Positions 1 through 13,694 of a stretch of DNA of 64,000 bases are shown piece after piece. The DNA comes from Onchidella celtica (taxonomy: Eukaryota; Mollusca; Gastropoda; Systellommatophora; Onchidiidae), in assembly GCA_963931925.1 (NCBI GenBank), contig OZ007575.1, forward strand, positions 40,117,846 through 40,181,845, written 5' to 3'. Below the pieces are notes generated by a model that made no database searches, was not told the DNA's origin, and was given only the letters and a program-made list of their open reading frames with translations. The translations under genes and the position numbers were made by a program. Numbering within the stretch: position 1 is the first letter of the stretch; each line of letters starts with the position of its first letter.

Positions 1-2690
1 CACTTTGCTGGATTGCTTCTGCCGTAATTCACCTCAGACTGCTGCATTCTTGCCTGTTGAGTTTTTCAAATGTGATTTAAGAATAATTTGTTTGGACTCC
101 AGCCATCCGTAGAGGGCATCTAAACATTTTTTCAGACTTGCCCGACCTCCCTTTTGGCACAGGCAAACATTAGCTGAATGGTTCTCTGCTCCATTGTTTG
201 TTACGTCATTGTGAGCAACACCAGTATGAACTCAGTCTTAGACCCTACAGATACTGGCCAAATAAACTAAGTTCTGAACATGCAAAGAATAATCTCGACG
301 ATATGGTGAAGGCTAGATAAAAGAAGACATGACGACGAAACGTGATTACCTAATTTTAGCATCCCTGGCTTGAACGTTAAAGAAGCGTCGCACTGCAAAT
401 GAGCGCGCAAATTACTTCAAATACTGTAAGCAGCCTGCCTGTGTGAATCAAATTAGGCGCACGAGATTTCTATTCCAGGTGTCTTTATTCTTTACACTCC
501 TATTTTACATCTACACAGCTCTGCTAAATACATTTGTACAGATCAGAATGTGGATTTCTGTGGACCCTGAAACACATGCATACTAACATAAGCCAGGCAG
601 TCCAAAGAACGTTTGCAACCAAGTACCAAGCATGTTGCTATTAGATGAGAGATCCATCACAGGTCCATATTCTTGGGTAAAACCTCTCCAGCCTGCATTT
701 TTCATTCGGCTCTCACCATTCCCATTTCCATATTAATTACCAATGCAAAAGTTCCCCACTCCCAAAATATTCATTTCTCCAACAACTGGAGTCATGGACA
801 TTATTCAGTACTTTTTTTAAGGACAGACATTCAAACTCCAAGGCAAAATTGTACATCTGATTCCCCATGCATAGCAGTACTTTTACACAGACACACATTC
901 CCAGGGCTGTTCCTAAATGAATAGTAATGTTTCTAATGTTCACAAACCTAAGCAAATGGCTATAAAACCGTTACATTCGGGCATTGTCAGTTGGCTGCCC
1001 ATGTTCCTGATCCGTCATACAGGTTTCTTCTGAACACTAAACAACATACAAAACACTAGCATCGCGGGCAGGCTTGTGTTCGCCTCGGCACTCATGGCCA
1101 AAGCATCAATACTGGGCTCTGATGTTAAATCGACAGACACGCAATTAAACAAGATTCTGGCACATATAATGGCAACATGGTTTTTAATCGAAGGTACCGG
1201 TCGAAGATGAAAATAGTGAAAACACCATCTGTTGAAGGTATGACTCTGTAGTGTAGTGGACTTTATCTAATGGGGTTAGGTAATCATGCTGTTACCTATC
1301 ACAGTATCCTCCGGAGGTTAGAGCGATTAGAGACGTTTGTTACTACCGTGCGTTCTTACCCTGCCAGGCGAGCCCAGGTGAAAGCAGCCTGCTACATGGA
1401 GTGGATAAAACTTTAATATATATAACATTACTCGGATGCCATGTATAGCGGAATTACCTTTTGACACTAGTGGTGTAAATGAATGGGGGATTTTCTCCCC
1501 CTTTTTACCCCAAGGTAATAGCCAGACACACGGTGTCAGAAATCTTTTTACAATTTGACGGTAATGAAATGAAAATATCTATAGGATCAGTTTTCTTCCC
1601 TTGGCCAAAGTGTACTGGGTTTGCCTCCCCTTTTTTCTGTGCAAACTGATCGAACTCTGGATAATTGTGCACCGAATCAAAGACTCTTATACACATAATT
1701 GTCAATACAAAACAACTTTATGTAGGCGGACCACGTGCTCTCGTCCTTTGGCTTTATTCCATCAGCAACTCGCGCGGATCCGACTGTCCCACTGAATATG
1801 AAAATCAATTACCACACTGATGGAAGCTACAGTGGGAGAGATGGATACAAGAAATGAGAGGGCACGAAATGAAGGTTATCATTAACCCCTCAGCATAAAA
1901 TACAGAGGAAAAAGCAAAGCTTTCAATAAAGACGGGCAAATTACGTGCATATTAATAGATTTCAAACGGTCGCACAGCACACGGCTGTTTTTCCATTTAG
2001 CAATGTAGATTCTTCCCGATAATACACCATGTACTGCAGTTTGGGATGTGTATCGCAAAGCATTAATCACATGACAAAGAAACAACACATATCTTGTACT
2101 GATAAAAAAAATGAAGTTCTAGAGCACATATAAATTATACGTCCACACGCGCAGTCTATAACAAATGTGGACTTGGCTGAATTCGAGCAATTTTAACTTC
2201 CCGGGACACATGCTGGTCTTGAATCAGGGCTTCGCAAGCGGGAACAACACCAACGCCCGTTACACATACACACATACACTGGGTCTCCATTGGTTTCAAA
2301 ATTTCACATTTGTGAAACTGGGATATTTCTTTTGTCTGAATATTGCACAACGCTTCCCGCGTCCCTTGCCTCATGTTAGAGCTGCACTTTCCAACGAGCA
2401 AATCGCGAGACCCACGTGTAATTTCATCTATTTTTTCAAAGACTGATATATTTTTGTCTTTGTGTTCCATTTGACAAACAAAACTTACTTCAGCATTAGT
2501 GCGGTTGATGTGTGCAAAACATGAATGGTCCATGTCCTTGGCTCACCGCTCTCTTCTTTTTGTGTCATGTGGTAACTTGTGAGCAATAGGCTCATTGCGA
2601 ATGACGTCACAGAGAGGTTTTGTTTTGTACTTTCGGCACCCAAAATGGCGGGTGGATCAGTGACGAGTGTATCTTCGGGATATGTCAGAG
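1..2690. other. Intergenic or intronic DNA, no gene recognised
   Basis: No open frame here reads like a known protein, and no exon with good splice borders was found. On the minus strand an AATAAA hexamer lies at about 484-489 in AT-rich sequence. It could end a transcript coming from the right, but no coding exon could be tied to it. A short GT/CA-rich stretch lies near 2265-2280. All short ORFs look random. Confidence 0.5.
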
Positions 2691-2696
2691 GTTAAA

Positions 2697-2834
2697 ATGC
2701 CTGCTGGTTGCATTGCAGTTGACTGTTATGTCAGGGGTGGAAAGGATGGCTCCAAGCTGGTCGGATTCCTTACCATCCGTGTAAACAAGGGAGAGGAAGT
2801 GAAAAAATTGACCGAAGGTCTCCCATGTGCATGA
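2697..2834 (+). pseudogene. Degenerate THAP zinc-finger N-terminus
   Basis: A 45-codon frame begins MPAGCIAVDC and continues with an RGGKDG motif. This is the start of a C2CH THAP DNA-binding domain: Met-Pro-x-x-Cys, a second Cys five residues later (C5 and C10 here), then a basic Gly/Lys/Asp segment. THAP domains occur in P-element-type transposases and in host transcription factors derived from them. The remainder (GFLTIRVNKGEEVKKL) no longer shows the usual His-x-Phe-Pro segment, and the frame stops before the final Cys-x2-His pair, so it cannot fold as a complete zinc finger. It is either a dead transposon or gene fragment, or a first exon whose partner was not found. No good splice donor was identified at its end. 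Confidence 0.5.
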
Positions 2835-2839
2835 ACACA

Positions 2840-5800
2840 CGTGTCATTGTTTATGCAGTGAACTTTTTCTTAGCTCGCTGCCGATTGGTTCGCAACGCCT
2901 GAAGTGCTCGCAGTGCAAATCAGCTAACGAATCAAAATCAATGTTACCATCGCCATGGTTATAAATGCGTCGGTCTTGACATCTAAAATGGCCGATATCC
3001 GCAATGGGCCTATAGGCTTCACCAACTTTACCAAAAAATTCCCAAATTCTGTGTCCTTAACCTTGCTCTTAAGTGAGACAAACATTGCATTTCGTACCAG
3101 AACAGTTGATATGAGTAGTCTGAGCGTTACTCATGGCCAGTTGTTTGCCTCACCTTCTCCACTCACCACTCTATTTGATGGCTGGCCTACATTCAACTAG
3201 CTGCGTTTTCCCCAAAATCTTGTCTTCTACTATTCGCCACCGTGTCTTGGAAGTTGTGTGTTCTCTCAGCCCTCGACACTCCTAACATACACCAGACAAG
3301 ATGATGAGACACGCGTTTTTACTGCTGGTGGACTGCAGGGACAACTTGATGCTCAATCTCGGTCAGTAAATATGTACTGTATCCCCCTGCAGCCTACATC
3401 TGCAACATGCTTCATTAGTTTAACTGTCGGCCTAAGTACATGATACTCCAAGAAACCTGCCCGTGCAAATGGAACCATGACGCGGGGCGCGCCAATAAAT
3501 CATAACCACATGATCACGATCTGTGTACTGCGGCCACTGCAGTGTTTTGTGCACTTTGATCACTGATAGCATACAATGAGTTTGATCACTGATACATTAC
3601 AAGGCGTATGCCCCAACAGACACAAAAATAAAGCTTCGCATGATTGATAGTCGTACTTTCATTTTTTTTTCTTTTCTGAATGACGGTATACTGTAGAAAG
3701 GGCTCGGTTGTAGAGCACTAGAATGGCTATTGATAGTCGTCGACTTCGTTTTGTCGGTGTACATTGAAATGAGAAAGTCGCAGAGCTTCCGGCTCCCACC
3801 AACTCAAACTAATGTGGATGAGGTTACGTGGATGCTATGACTACTTCTCTGTGTCCCTATCCCTACTGCCCTCTATTTCGATCTATCAATGCCTACTTAA
3901 ACTGAAAAGAAAGATTGAAGTCCGCACAAGAAATACAGAGGTGGCCGTAACATATTTAGGCACAAGGAAGCCAGAAATCGTCTGAACATAAGTTCAGTTT
4001 CTCACAGGAAGCTAACCAGCACCAAGATAAATTATGTTTTTCACAGGAGGAAATGTTATCCCATTTATGACGCCCATTATTCCACAATCCAATGCAAGTA
4101 AGCTGCGCAATTCTCAATCCCAAATCTCCTACTGCAATCTATGCCACAGCAGAATCTTGAAACCGAGACAATTTATCGAATTTTTTCCAGCAGTCTTTTG
4201 TATCTAATGAGGTTCAGGGAAACGTCATGTTCAATCATGGACCATCATTTCTCCAAATGTTTGTGCTCATATTTGCACGGCTGAAGATCAGAATCTAGAA
4301 TCTTTGTCATAACTTGACAAGATGTGAGCGTCCAACCTCTTGGCCACAAGACAGAAAGCTCCCTGGTGGCTCTGATTCTTACACAGAGCAGGCCCAGGTA
4401 AATCTGCAGTCACATGTAATAGACACTTAACCCGCGCGGTCAAGCGGTTATGCCACGTGAGCACCACTCATGTGCCATGTACCTCATCGTTTGGTTTGTT
4501 CTTATATCCCGTGTGTACTCACTGAAATAATTATGTGGACCGATGAATGCAGTCAGACAGACAATTCCACCTCTGTGCCGTTTCTAGTCTATAGCTACTG
4601 TGAGACTCGTGGTGGTGGCGGATGTCACTGAACAAGAAAGCAGCCAATATGTTAGTTATGCATAGTTTTGACGGAAAGAGTTGATAGGGTTCGGGATTGG
4701 CCGCTGTTTCTACGGCAACTCATCCGAAATGGCAGAAAACAACATTGATTACATTCAGTGATGGAAGCACAAGAGTTTATGGGATGTGAAATGTGACCTC
4801 TTCGTATAAGAAATTGCGTGTCTCCTGTGCCCAGTTTTGCTGATTTACATACTTTTGTCATGAACATCTACAGTATCAGTATCGAAATGGTAAAAAGACG
4901 CTGTGCTTGCTTGAATGGTGTGTTACTAGCACATGTGTCACCAAGATATTGGGACTATGCACTGATTTGAGCACAGGCCATTACTGCCTTGGGGTGTTCC
5001 CCTCACAGATTTAGTCATATCCATTTCTTGCCACCCACACTATGGACAGCATCAGTTTCATAAGAACAACAATGGTTAGGAAGTTTGACGAAACAAAAAT
5101 CCGTACATGATTTCAAAAGAAACCAAAAAAGAGGAGGGTGCGGGGGAGCAACTCATGCACCGTGTGACACTGATGGCAAGAAAACTAGGTGCAGCTCTAC
5201 CTGAGCGAATTATACAAGACAGCTTGTGTTGTGTGGCGACTCGAGAAGCAGTGGTTCAGCCATCAATGTTTCACTCGCGGCTGCTGATGTAAGGAGATCA
5301 GCTGACAACCACACCGACACACTCACAAACAAACGCAGCTGAGTAAACCTGTATTTACCTTCGAAGACTTTCTCTCTCTCTCTCTCTGTTTCCCCCATGC
5401 AGTCCTCTGCTTTGATGGTGTAACCGCTCTCCGTTCATAAACTATCAAGTCTGGTGTTTTGGCCTTTGGAATTGGCAAGGTCAACGAGTGACAGTTGAAG
5501 AATATAACGTCTTAGACAGTTCCACGAACAAACCGCAGGAAATGCTGCAGAACATTCGTGCCTTTCTGTACCATTCCTGGCCAACGTTTCAGCCACAGCG
5601 ATAATAAACTGATAATCTGATTTTCATTGATGGCACTTGAATGTGTGCAATGAAACGGATGATTTGTTGAGTGAATGAATAAACGACAGTAAGTAAGAGA
5701 ACAGGACGGCTTAGTCTATAGATCAGAACTGGTCAACCAAATGAACGCAGTTAGGCCTATGAAGATGGAATGGCGTCATTGATCATCCGCCTGTTTGGCA

Positions 5801-8453
5801 TGCATTACCGGAGCTCTTACAGCAGCTGCTCATCCCAGGTACTGCTGAATGTTTGATAGATCAACTCATGTTGCCAGCTATTCTATTGTTAGACTTATTC
5901 AAACTATCAATTCTACTTCATTTTCATTACGTTTGATAAACTGAACAGAGCTAATGTTACCCTGCTCTACGATGCGTAAGTCAGACTAATGCCATAAGGC
6001 AAGTGATGGTTCATTGCATTCCTGAGCATGAGGGCTATCAGATAATCAGGATGTCCAAGGAAATCTACCACACAAAAAATCCTATCAAGACCCCCCCCCC
6101 CCCAAAAATCCTTCCAAGATCAAACAAATCCTGTTTCGGTATAATTTTACACTGTTAAAAAAAAAAAGCGTTTCATTGTCAGAAACTTTAAAAAATGATG
6201 GAAAGAGTGAAGATATAGAAGAAACTAGTGCTGCTCCACACTGACGGATGGCCTTATATTCTGCTCTTTCATTTTCATGAAATTGCAAAATGAATCTTGT
6301 GCTAACTGTAGAAAAAGAAATGCGGCAACGGGAAAATGCAACAATCCAACAGAATAATGGCAACTTCTAGATTATCGGCCGGAAGAGAAACAGTATCTGT
6401 CAAAAATGATTAGTGCCATAAACGTAGAGCAGTGACGAAATGTAACTTTCCTTTATGCCTATAATATATTTAAAGAAACCAGCATACTCCATTCAATTTC
6501 AATATATATAATACTGTTGTGACGACACCACTTTTAGTCCGACGATTAAGTTTTTCTCAGTCTATTGACAACACAACATTCTGTGTTATACAAAAATAAC
6601 AGTTCTCTCCAAGCGCAAAATTCTGAACGCAAAGACAAAAATTAAACTAAGTGATCATAATTCGACATGCTGAAGGAACCGGTATGCGTGGTCACTGTTC
6701 AGGCACTGACTTCGATGATGAGCAACATTTCACACACCAAAATAATATTAAACAACTGCTCTATTAGTGAGTAAATAAACAAATAAACTATAAATAAATA
6801 AACAGTCATGACACCTGTCATCCTTCTGTGACCATTTCCTTCCTGCTACAAATATAGAAGTCAAATTGGGATGGGGTGGAGAAAGAGGAAGAATTTACCA
6901 GAACTTTGAAATAATTCTGGTTGTTGTTGCTGTTTTGTTTGTGTGTTGTTTTTTTTCATTGAGTTAAACTCGTTCGGTGCTCTCCTGGTTGACCTATAAA
7001 ACGTGCTCGCGTGGCTGAAAGTAGCGCGAGGCAAAACAAGAGCTTTGGCATTACGATTTAAGATGACGTGCGATTGTGTAGCTCTCTTTTCTGACGATAT
7101 TGCTGTTGTTGTTTTCAGAGCGTCTGCAGTTATGAAGCTCTCTCTTACCCTCTGCCGCTATCTGACTGTCAAAAGTGTGACACATTAGTCATGTACTTTT
7201 TAAATCGCTGGTGTTACATCATAGTGACACATAATCGAATGGTGTCAATTCATACGTTCAGACTGCGACTCTATGCTGTTTTGCTGCAGCGACCGCTTTC
7301 CCTTGTGTTTTTTTGCTTAAAGCTTTTAGCGAACGGGATTGATTAAAAAATTGATAAATTGGGGGGGGGGGGGGGGGGGGTTTAATGTATGCAAACCTGC
7401 CACCTAACTGATCACTTCAATAAGGGACACCCCACTGGACGAGGGTATAGACACGCCATATGAAGGCTAACGGAAATTATCGGTTTGTCATGATTTCCAT
7501 CGACAGGGTAATACAGTTACAAAAAACATTGTGACACACTTCATAGATCACAAAATGTAGTCACTCACCGTACATTAATTCAATGTGAATACTGTCACAG
7601 TCTTGCAATTTACAGGGGTGACCCCCCTATTCTAAACTTCACATGAATTTCCTTTTTGTAAAAAAAAAAATATATCTATCTATATGATAATGATGATAAT
7701 TTCTTATGGCCTTCCAACATGCTAAATACAGGCAGTTGGCAAGACTGTATTGTGTGTCCGCAGGTGGCTCTCCCACATTTGGGCAGTGCAAGTAGAAGCT
7801 GTGCTGGGCATGCTACTTTAGCTACATGAGTAGAACTGACAACATGATTGGGGGAAGCCTGGCCGATCACATTGTAATCCTTTTTTCTCCGCAAATACCT
7901 ATCCCTCGGCTTTTCTACAGAATTCAGGTTTTGCCAATTCAAGTCGGCAACTTAATCCTCTAGGCACCACCCTCTTTTCTGCTCGTGGCCGAATTCTGAT
8001 TTCGTGAGAATCTGGTCTTTGGGGCACAATTAAGGAGTTTTTCATGATCATTTAGTTGACTTATTGTGTATATTGTAGAAAACACTATAGGGTAACTTAC
8101 TTTTCTCGCTCTGAGTTCTTGTGAGAACTGCAACCGAGTGATAAACGTCTGAGTATCACTTGCGATACATTATGATGCCTAAATGGTTAACGCTCACTTA
8201 AACTAATTTACTCTTCCTTGGCCACACAAACTATCAATCTCCACTAATGTCTGTTCTGATCAGTTTATCACTTTACCGTACTTTCATGGTAAAAGACCCC
8301 TATACGCCCACAACTAGATGTTATAATTTACGTTTGGTCGTGCACCCAACTTTATTCTTTGTCCAATCTCCATCTTGAGATGACTGAGAGACACTATCTG
8401 TCGTACTCGTACAGAATTATTACGCAGAAAGAAAAGGTAAAACACATGTCATT
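2840..8453. other. Intergenic DNA, no gene recognised
   Basis: No convincing coding region. Homopolymers include a C run near 6091-6104 and a G run near 7362-7380. A minus-strand frame at 7676-7942 contains Cys-rich segments and ends in an ATC-rich tail that faintly resembles the 3' end of a LINE, but this is too weak to call. A 14-bp direct repeat (TTTGATCACTGATA-like) occurs twice at about 3555-3595. Confidence 0.45.
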
Positions 8454-8461
8454 TTATAAGA

Positions 8462-8996
8462 CAGGGGTGACCAAACAGCGGCTCTTTGACCTTAAATATG
8501 CGGCTCGTTGAAATAATTATGTTGGCTAAGCTCTTTTTTCATCGCAATTCATATAAAAGATAAATAAGAAAACAATATAAAAAACTCCAAGCTTTATAAT
8601 TATTTCCTGGGTAGGAATTGAGCCCCGCATGTTCTGATCTTGTCACATTAACTTGTTTATGACATTTGCATGTTATTCTTAGATGCTCCCGTAGTTCATC
8701 GCTGTATTTAATATGTTCACTACAGTTAAAACAATCATCAGTCAAAACTGTGAAAACATTTGGTATATAATTATGTGAATTTTATGATTAATGAAATCAA
8801 TACAAATTAACAGTTTAAAAAACTGCATACATGGGTTGTTGCATTCATGTATTTCTTAATATTGGAATAAAATTTTCGTAACAATATATGTATCTAACAA
8901 TAAAAACGTGTGTAAATTTTGTTATATCTTGTGGCTCCCGAACACCTGAAATTTATCGTATGTGGCTCTTACTTAAAACAAGTTTGGCCACCGCTG
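8462..8996. mobile_element. hAT-type DNA transposon, non-autonomous, with 8-bp target duplication
   Basis: The element starts CAGGGGTGACCAAACAGCGG. Its right end, read in reverse complement, starts CAGCGGTGGCCAAAC. These form a short imperfect terminal inverted repeat of the hAT type (CAG...). The flanking octamers are TTATAAGA (8454-8461) and TTATGAGA (8997-9004), an 8-bp target-site duplication with one mismatch, which is the hAT hallmark. The 535-bp interior is AT-rich. A 68-codon minus-strand frame (8539-8745) could be a transposase remnant, but no catalytic residues or BED finger are visible. The element is therefore probably a MITE-like deletion derivative mobilised by a full-length hAT elsewhere. 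Confidence 0.8.
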
Positions 8997-9004
8997 TTAT
9001 GAGA

Positions 9005-10300
9005 TGATCTAAAAACTAAATCTGACCTAGAACGTTGAATGCGGTCTTCTTCGGTGAAAAAAAAGGTAGCACTGCAGAGGTTAGGCCTAGCTGGGCCTGT
9101 TCCTATACCTTACAATACTATACATTAGAATGCTCATTCAGTCAGCATTCTTGCAGTGTATGGAGAATGTCCCCAACAGTGCTGCTACTGCTGCCATTAC
9201 GCAGGGGCACCTTCCTTCTGTTGACGTAACAAGCCCATTAACCCGGGATGTTTTGTCCTTGTTCACAGTCTCAATCGGGCCTGTACAACAACTTTTCATG
9301 GGTTCTGTTCCGTCGATGGGCGGGTGAGAGGCGATAGGTCGAGAGGAGAAACGTGTTGCGTACACTAGACAAACGCACAGATGATCGGCCGGGCTATTTA
9401 TGGTGTTAATAAATGAATTAACAGCTTTCGCCAACAGCGGGTGGCTTTCTATCTGCACTAATCTAAATTACTTGTGGTACATACAACTGGACTAACCGCA
9501 GTAATACTTACAATAAATCATTGAAGTCACTGGTGCATATATTATGCAATGTCGAGTATGGCTACAGAGACCAGCCGTTTTAGCTTCACACGGATAAACA
9601 CAATGTAAATACTTCACTAGGTAGTATGAGCATTATACCTAATGTTTCATCTAATGAGTAATAACCTCCATCGAGGGCAGCCCCGAACATTATTCAGCAT
9701 CTGAACATTTCCTTTAGAATGGCGCGTATTTAGCGTAATTTCACTGTCCCGCTTTTTCTTAAGTGAGAAAACCTGGCACACAAATGAATAACATCCTGCT
9801 AATAAATGTCTTTGTCGGTAATTCCCTGGCCAACTCTAACAAGCCGATTGTGGTTAAAACACTACAGGGAACATTGCTCGGCTTAACGTGCGCGCTTCAT
9901 GAGTATCACCTGAACAATTAAGAAACTGCCAAAATGTGATGCCTGATCAATCTGGTTTTGCGCGCTGAACCGCCAATGATTTTTAATTGACGGTTCTGCG
10001 CACAAAACCTTCAGAGGGCACCAAAGACCATTCCTGAGAATTTTATCAAATTAAGCCTGTTTTCCTTTTACCCCTGGTGACTGCAGTTGCCTGAGCCTGG
10101 AAAGGACAGGGGGCACACAGAACCTGATGCCGGCCAGCCAACCATTCTGGTCAGCATGAGAAGGGACTCATGCGACCATGCACAATTTTACATGATCAGA
10201 CCAGCAACTGAACACTGAAAACGTTTTCTCTATTTCATTTCTGACACGATTCAAATGTCTTTTTCTTTCTTTCTCTGTACCCACCAACCATCCATAACAT
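9005..10300. other. Intergenic DNA, no gene recognised
   Basis: Short overlapping frames on both strands near 9130-9460 have no recognisable domain and no convincing splice borders. Nothing else was seen. Confidence 0.4.
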
Positions 10301-10320
10301 TGATCTATTTCCTCACAGAT

Positions 10321-10322
10321 AC

Positions 10323-10365
<43 letters not shown>

Positions 10366-10452
10366 CATCTATCTATCCATCTATCCATCCATCCATCCAT
10401 CCATCCATCCCTCCCTCCCTCCCTCTCTATCTATCTATCTATCTATCTATCA
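10321..10452. repeat. Compound tetranucleotide microsatellite (TCTA/CCAT/CCCT)
   Basis: Long runs of CTAT give way to CCAT, then CCCT, then back to CTAT. The plus-strand frame across it translates as repeated LSIYLSIY/HPSIHPS and is an artefact of the repeat, not a protein. Confidence 0.95.
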
Positions 10453-10469
10453 AGACTGCCTAAGAATCC

Positions 10470-13400
10470 TGACATAAATCCGCTAGCACTGGGATGCTTT
10501 GAGGCCTACATGCTACGACAGCTGGCATTCGCCAGAAACTCACCAACACCTCAAATCTTTAATCAACGATGCTAATCTCGCCCGCGTTCGGTGGTTCTTT
10601 AAGTACATACAGTAGAAATACACACTGTTGTTTTTTTTTCCCATCGTTTTTCCTCAAACCAGCATAATATACGTAGGATACACACACAAAATGTACTTCT
10701 ACATGTATAATGTTTCTCCCTGCCCTGTCATGCCTCAATTTTTTTTAAAAAACAAAATGCAGAATATTCTGCTGGACATCTTTAATATACATGCGGTTTA
10801 ATCCAAACAACTGTTGGAAAGTTGTAGTAATGAAAGGAGAAGTGTGACAAAATCCATGCTTTAACCAGACTTGTCGATAGCTTTTATTTTATAGGTGGAA
10901 CTCCTCGGCATCACATCTTGAATGTCGATACAACCCACTCTTTTACGTGCTACCATATTGAGATGTTCGATCATCGTTTGGATCTGCTTTAAGTTCTGTT
11001 TTCCGAACAAAATACTTGTCTCCTTAGACCCATATATATATATATAATAAGCCCTATATATACATATGAATTCACAATGTCAGCCATGACGCGCAGGGGG
11101 CTAATGCGATTAGGCATGACAATAGGATAGAATAACTGCGTCAGATTAATTCAATTTCCCAATATAAACTCAAATTCACGTCGTCTGTGATGATTACAGT
11201 GAATCACCCCAGCCCTTATCATTCCCCTTCCCATACACCCCTAAAGCTGTGCTGTAATCAGCAGCCCACAGTTCCAGGATAGCCGACTTTCTGATTTGCT
11301 TCACCCTCTCTTGCCTCTCTGAATGTAAAAATGAACAGCAATCTCCCCCATCAATCTTCAGCATGTGCCAAGAGTGCGTGAAACCTAAGCAGTGAAACTA
11401 AGGAGATGTGGAGGAGAGCGGCACGTGGAGGAAGGAATACAGCCTTACACTTACTGCAGTGCCTTATTACACTGAGAGAGTTTGAAGGCTGAGAATAAAC
11501 AGTGATTTCACAGCGCCGTTAGCAATTTAGAATGGAGGACTAAACATCACGCGCTGTCTTCTTGCCATTCTATCAAAAGCTTCCCTGTTTTTGTTCAGGT
11601 GAAAAACCTCGCTCGCACGGTTGGTGAAAGCTCTGGAATCGTACTGAAATAAAAGTGCACTTCAACGCCCTCTTCCAATGTATTTTATTGTTAGCTTCTT
11701 ACCAATTCAGGCGTTGAATGGAACTGATACAAGATTGGATACGCTGGGTCTCGGCGGTAAGACTCAAAATGTCAACACTGGAGAGCAATACGATACGAGT
11801 GTTGTCATTTCGCTATAACGACTTGAGAACGTAAGTGTTCTATCGTAGTTCTTGCATTTTTCTTTTTTACCCCATCCCCTCATTCTTTATTTAGCAGTTC
11901 TTGACTATAGAAATACAGTTGCTATGTTCTATCAGCTCTCATGTTTACAGGATGAAATCCCATTCACCAAAAAGCCTGCCATTTTGCTTTGGGAGTTTGG
12001 GTGAATTTACGGACATGACAGCACCGAAAACTCACAGCTGTTTCTCTCCGTTTTCTCCCTACTGCGAATTACCATACCAGTACCTAAATCATTTTGGTAC
12101 ATGCAGCCACTTGTACTGAACAAATTGGCTCTGCCGAGGGACTGAACTTTACTACATTTTTGTCAGACGCATTAGATCCTCCGACTACTCCCCACAATTT
12201 TATGGTTTATGCAGACATACATAACTCAACTGACACGGTGTTTTTTTTTCCACAACGCACACAAAGCGTTGTGTTGTGCCACTCGTTTACTTGCTGTTCG
12301 AATTTACCTGCTCATCAAATACATGCAGTCCCTTTTGCTCACAATCTCATTTCATTCCGTCAGCTTCTCTCATTCTCACTGCTAAAGTGTACTCGCAGTT
12401 ACCATGTTTTTATTAGTAACATTTAGCGCCATGCCTAATACTACCTACGATCCTTTCATATCAATTACATGTAAATGTAGGAGTGTTACTATTGATGGTT
12501 AGCTAGAGGTAATTTCTGATCTCTGGACTCTCCAACAGTTCATCCCACGGTAAGAGCGGAAACACTTCATTGTTAGCACTGCGATCTTGAGTAACGACAG
12601 AATTTCGTCCATATATTTCTTCAATATACAGTATAAAAATACAGAATGGTTTTTATGATTTTATACATTACTATTAATTTTTACGTTGTGAGTATACTTG
12701 ACAATTTGTACCATTTTCTTCAAAACTTCAAATCTGCATTGATTCAATAACCGTCTGCTTTAATGTGGGGGAAATCTGGGTGGCTCCACACTGTACGGCA
12801 CGGCACGAAAAGGCCAGCCTAAACGCGCGCACACACTTTACACACACACATACACATTGAGCACATGCTCACCTAGTAAGCGCGTGAAGAGCAAATTGAG
12901 TCCTGGCCAGGTCCCAACCTGAACTTGGCACAGCCCTGCTGACCACACTGCCCACATGTCACACATTCTCAGCATCAAGGAACATCATTCAGTACAGTAC
13001 ACAATGACCCAAGAAAACCACTACTTAACGCTGGTTTAATGTGTAACTGCCAAACTGCCAGAAATGTTTACTTTACTCATATGCACGTGTGTAATACCGC
13101 TGTATTTTCCAATTTCACCCTGCGATAATGGATTCTGCAGTGATTTAGTTTTTCAAGCATCGGCTTGTTATCGGAGATCCTGGCAGTCAACAGAGGAAAA
13201 CTTTGGCTCGGGCGAGGGTGATAGGTATACCGTAATATGACAGTGACTTTATGTGTTTTATCGGCTGTCACAGTACCACAGTCAACAAGCGGTAGTTATC
13301 TCCTGTACACAACAAAAGCGTCTTTTCTGTGTGGCAATGGTGGAAAAGAAGGAAGGAGATTATCATATTCTGGGCATTTCCATATCGACCGCCCAGTATA

Positions 13401-13500
13401 ACATCCGTATCGGCATCAGTACTTGCACCGAACTAAATTCCCGGTGCATTTAATTACGGGTAATAAAAATACTGATGTGCTCTTTCTTTTATGTCCCCAG
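10470..13500. other. Upstream flank or intron of the 13.5-kb gene
   Basis: If the exon at 13501 is real, this stretch is at least partly intron. A (TA)n tract lies near 11034-11048 and CA-rich DNA near 12835-12860. No upstream exon with compatible phase and good splice sites could be identified. The sequence just before 13501 (pyrimidine-rich, ending ATGTCCCCAG) is a good splice acceptor. Confidence 0.45.
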
Positions 13501-13694
13501 TCCAAGGACCTCGATGCTGTTGAGTCCCAGCGTCTAGAGAGGATCCAGGCCGCTCGGCGCATCAAGCGCGTCAAATCCACCCAAAGTCGTCGCTCTTACT
13601 CGGCGGATTCCCGCAATGAGGAGGGCGGTTCCTCCTCTTGCCTACCCAACTGTCTACGTGGTCAGCGCCGCTCTGATAAGGATCGATTGTACAG
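13501..13694 (+). CDS. Internal exon of an unrecognised Ser/Arg-rich protein
   Basis: A pyrimidine tract ending TCCCCAG precedes the exon, and GTGAGT follows it directly at 13695. The exon enters in phase 0, has no stop, and leaves after two bases of a codon. It encodes about 64 residues beginning SKDLDAVESQRLERIQ. A likely helical segment (AARRIKRVK) is followed by a basic, Ser-rich segment (STQSRRSYSADSRNEEGG) and then CLPNCLRGQRRSDKDRLYR. The composition suggests a cytosolic linker or tail with several potential basophilic kinase sites, such as those found in channels, transporters or scaffolds. No catalytic or membrane motif is visible and I cannot name the family. GC-rich third positions contrast with the AT-rich surroundings, which supports real coding sequence. 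Joining to the exon at 14414 keeps the frame. Confidence 0.75.

Noticed and set aside
7676..7942. Minus-strand frame with Cys residues resembling a LINE C-terminus
   Set aside because: The Cys/His spacing does not fit cleanly in any one frame and no RT segment is present; similarity is too faint to annotate.
10255..10575. 106-codon ORF
   Set aside because: Its core is the translated TCTA/CCAT microsatellite.
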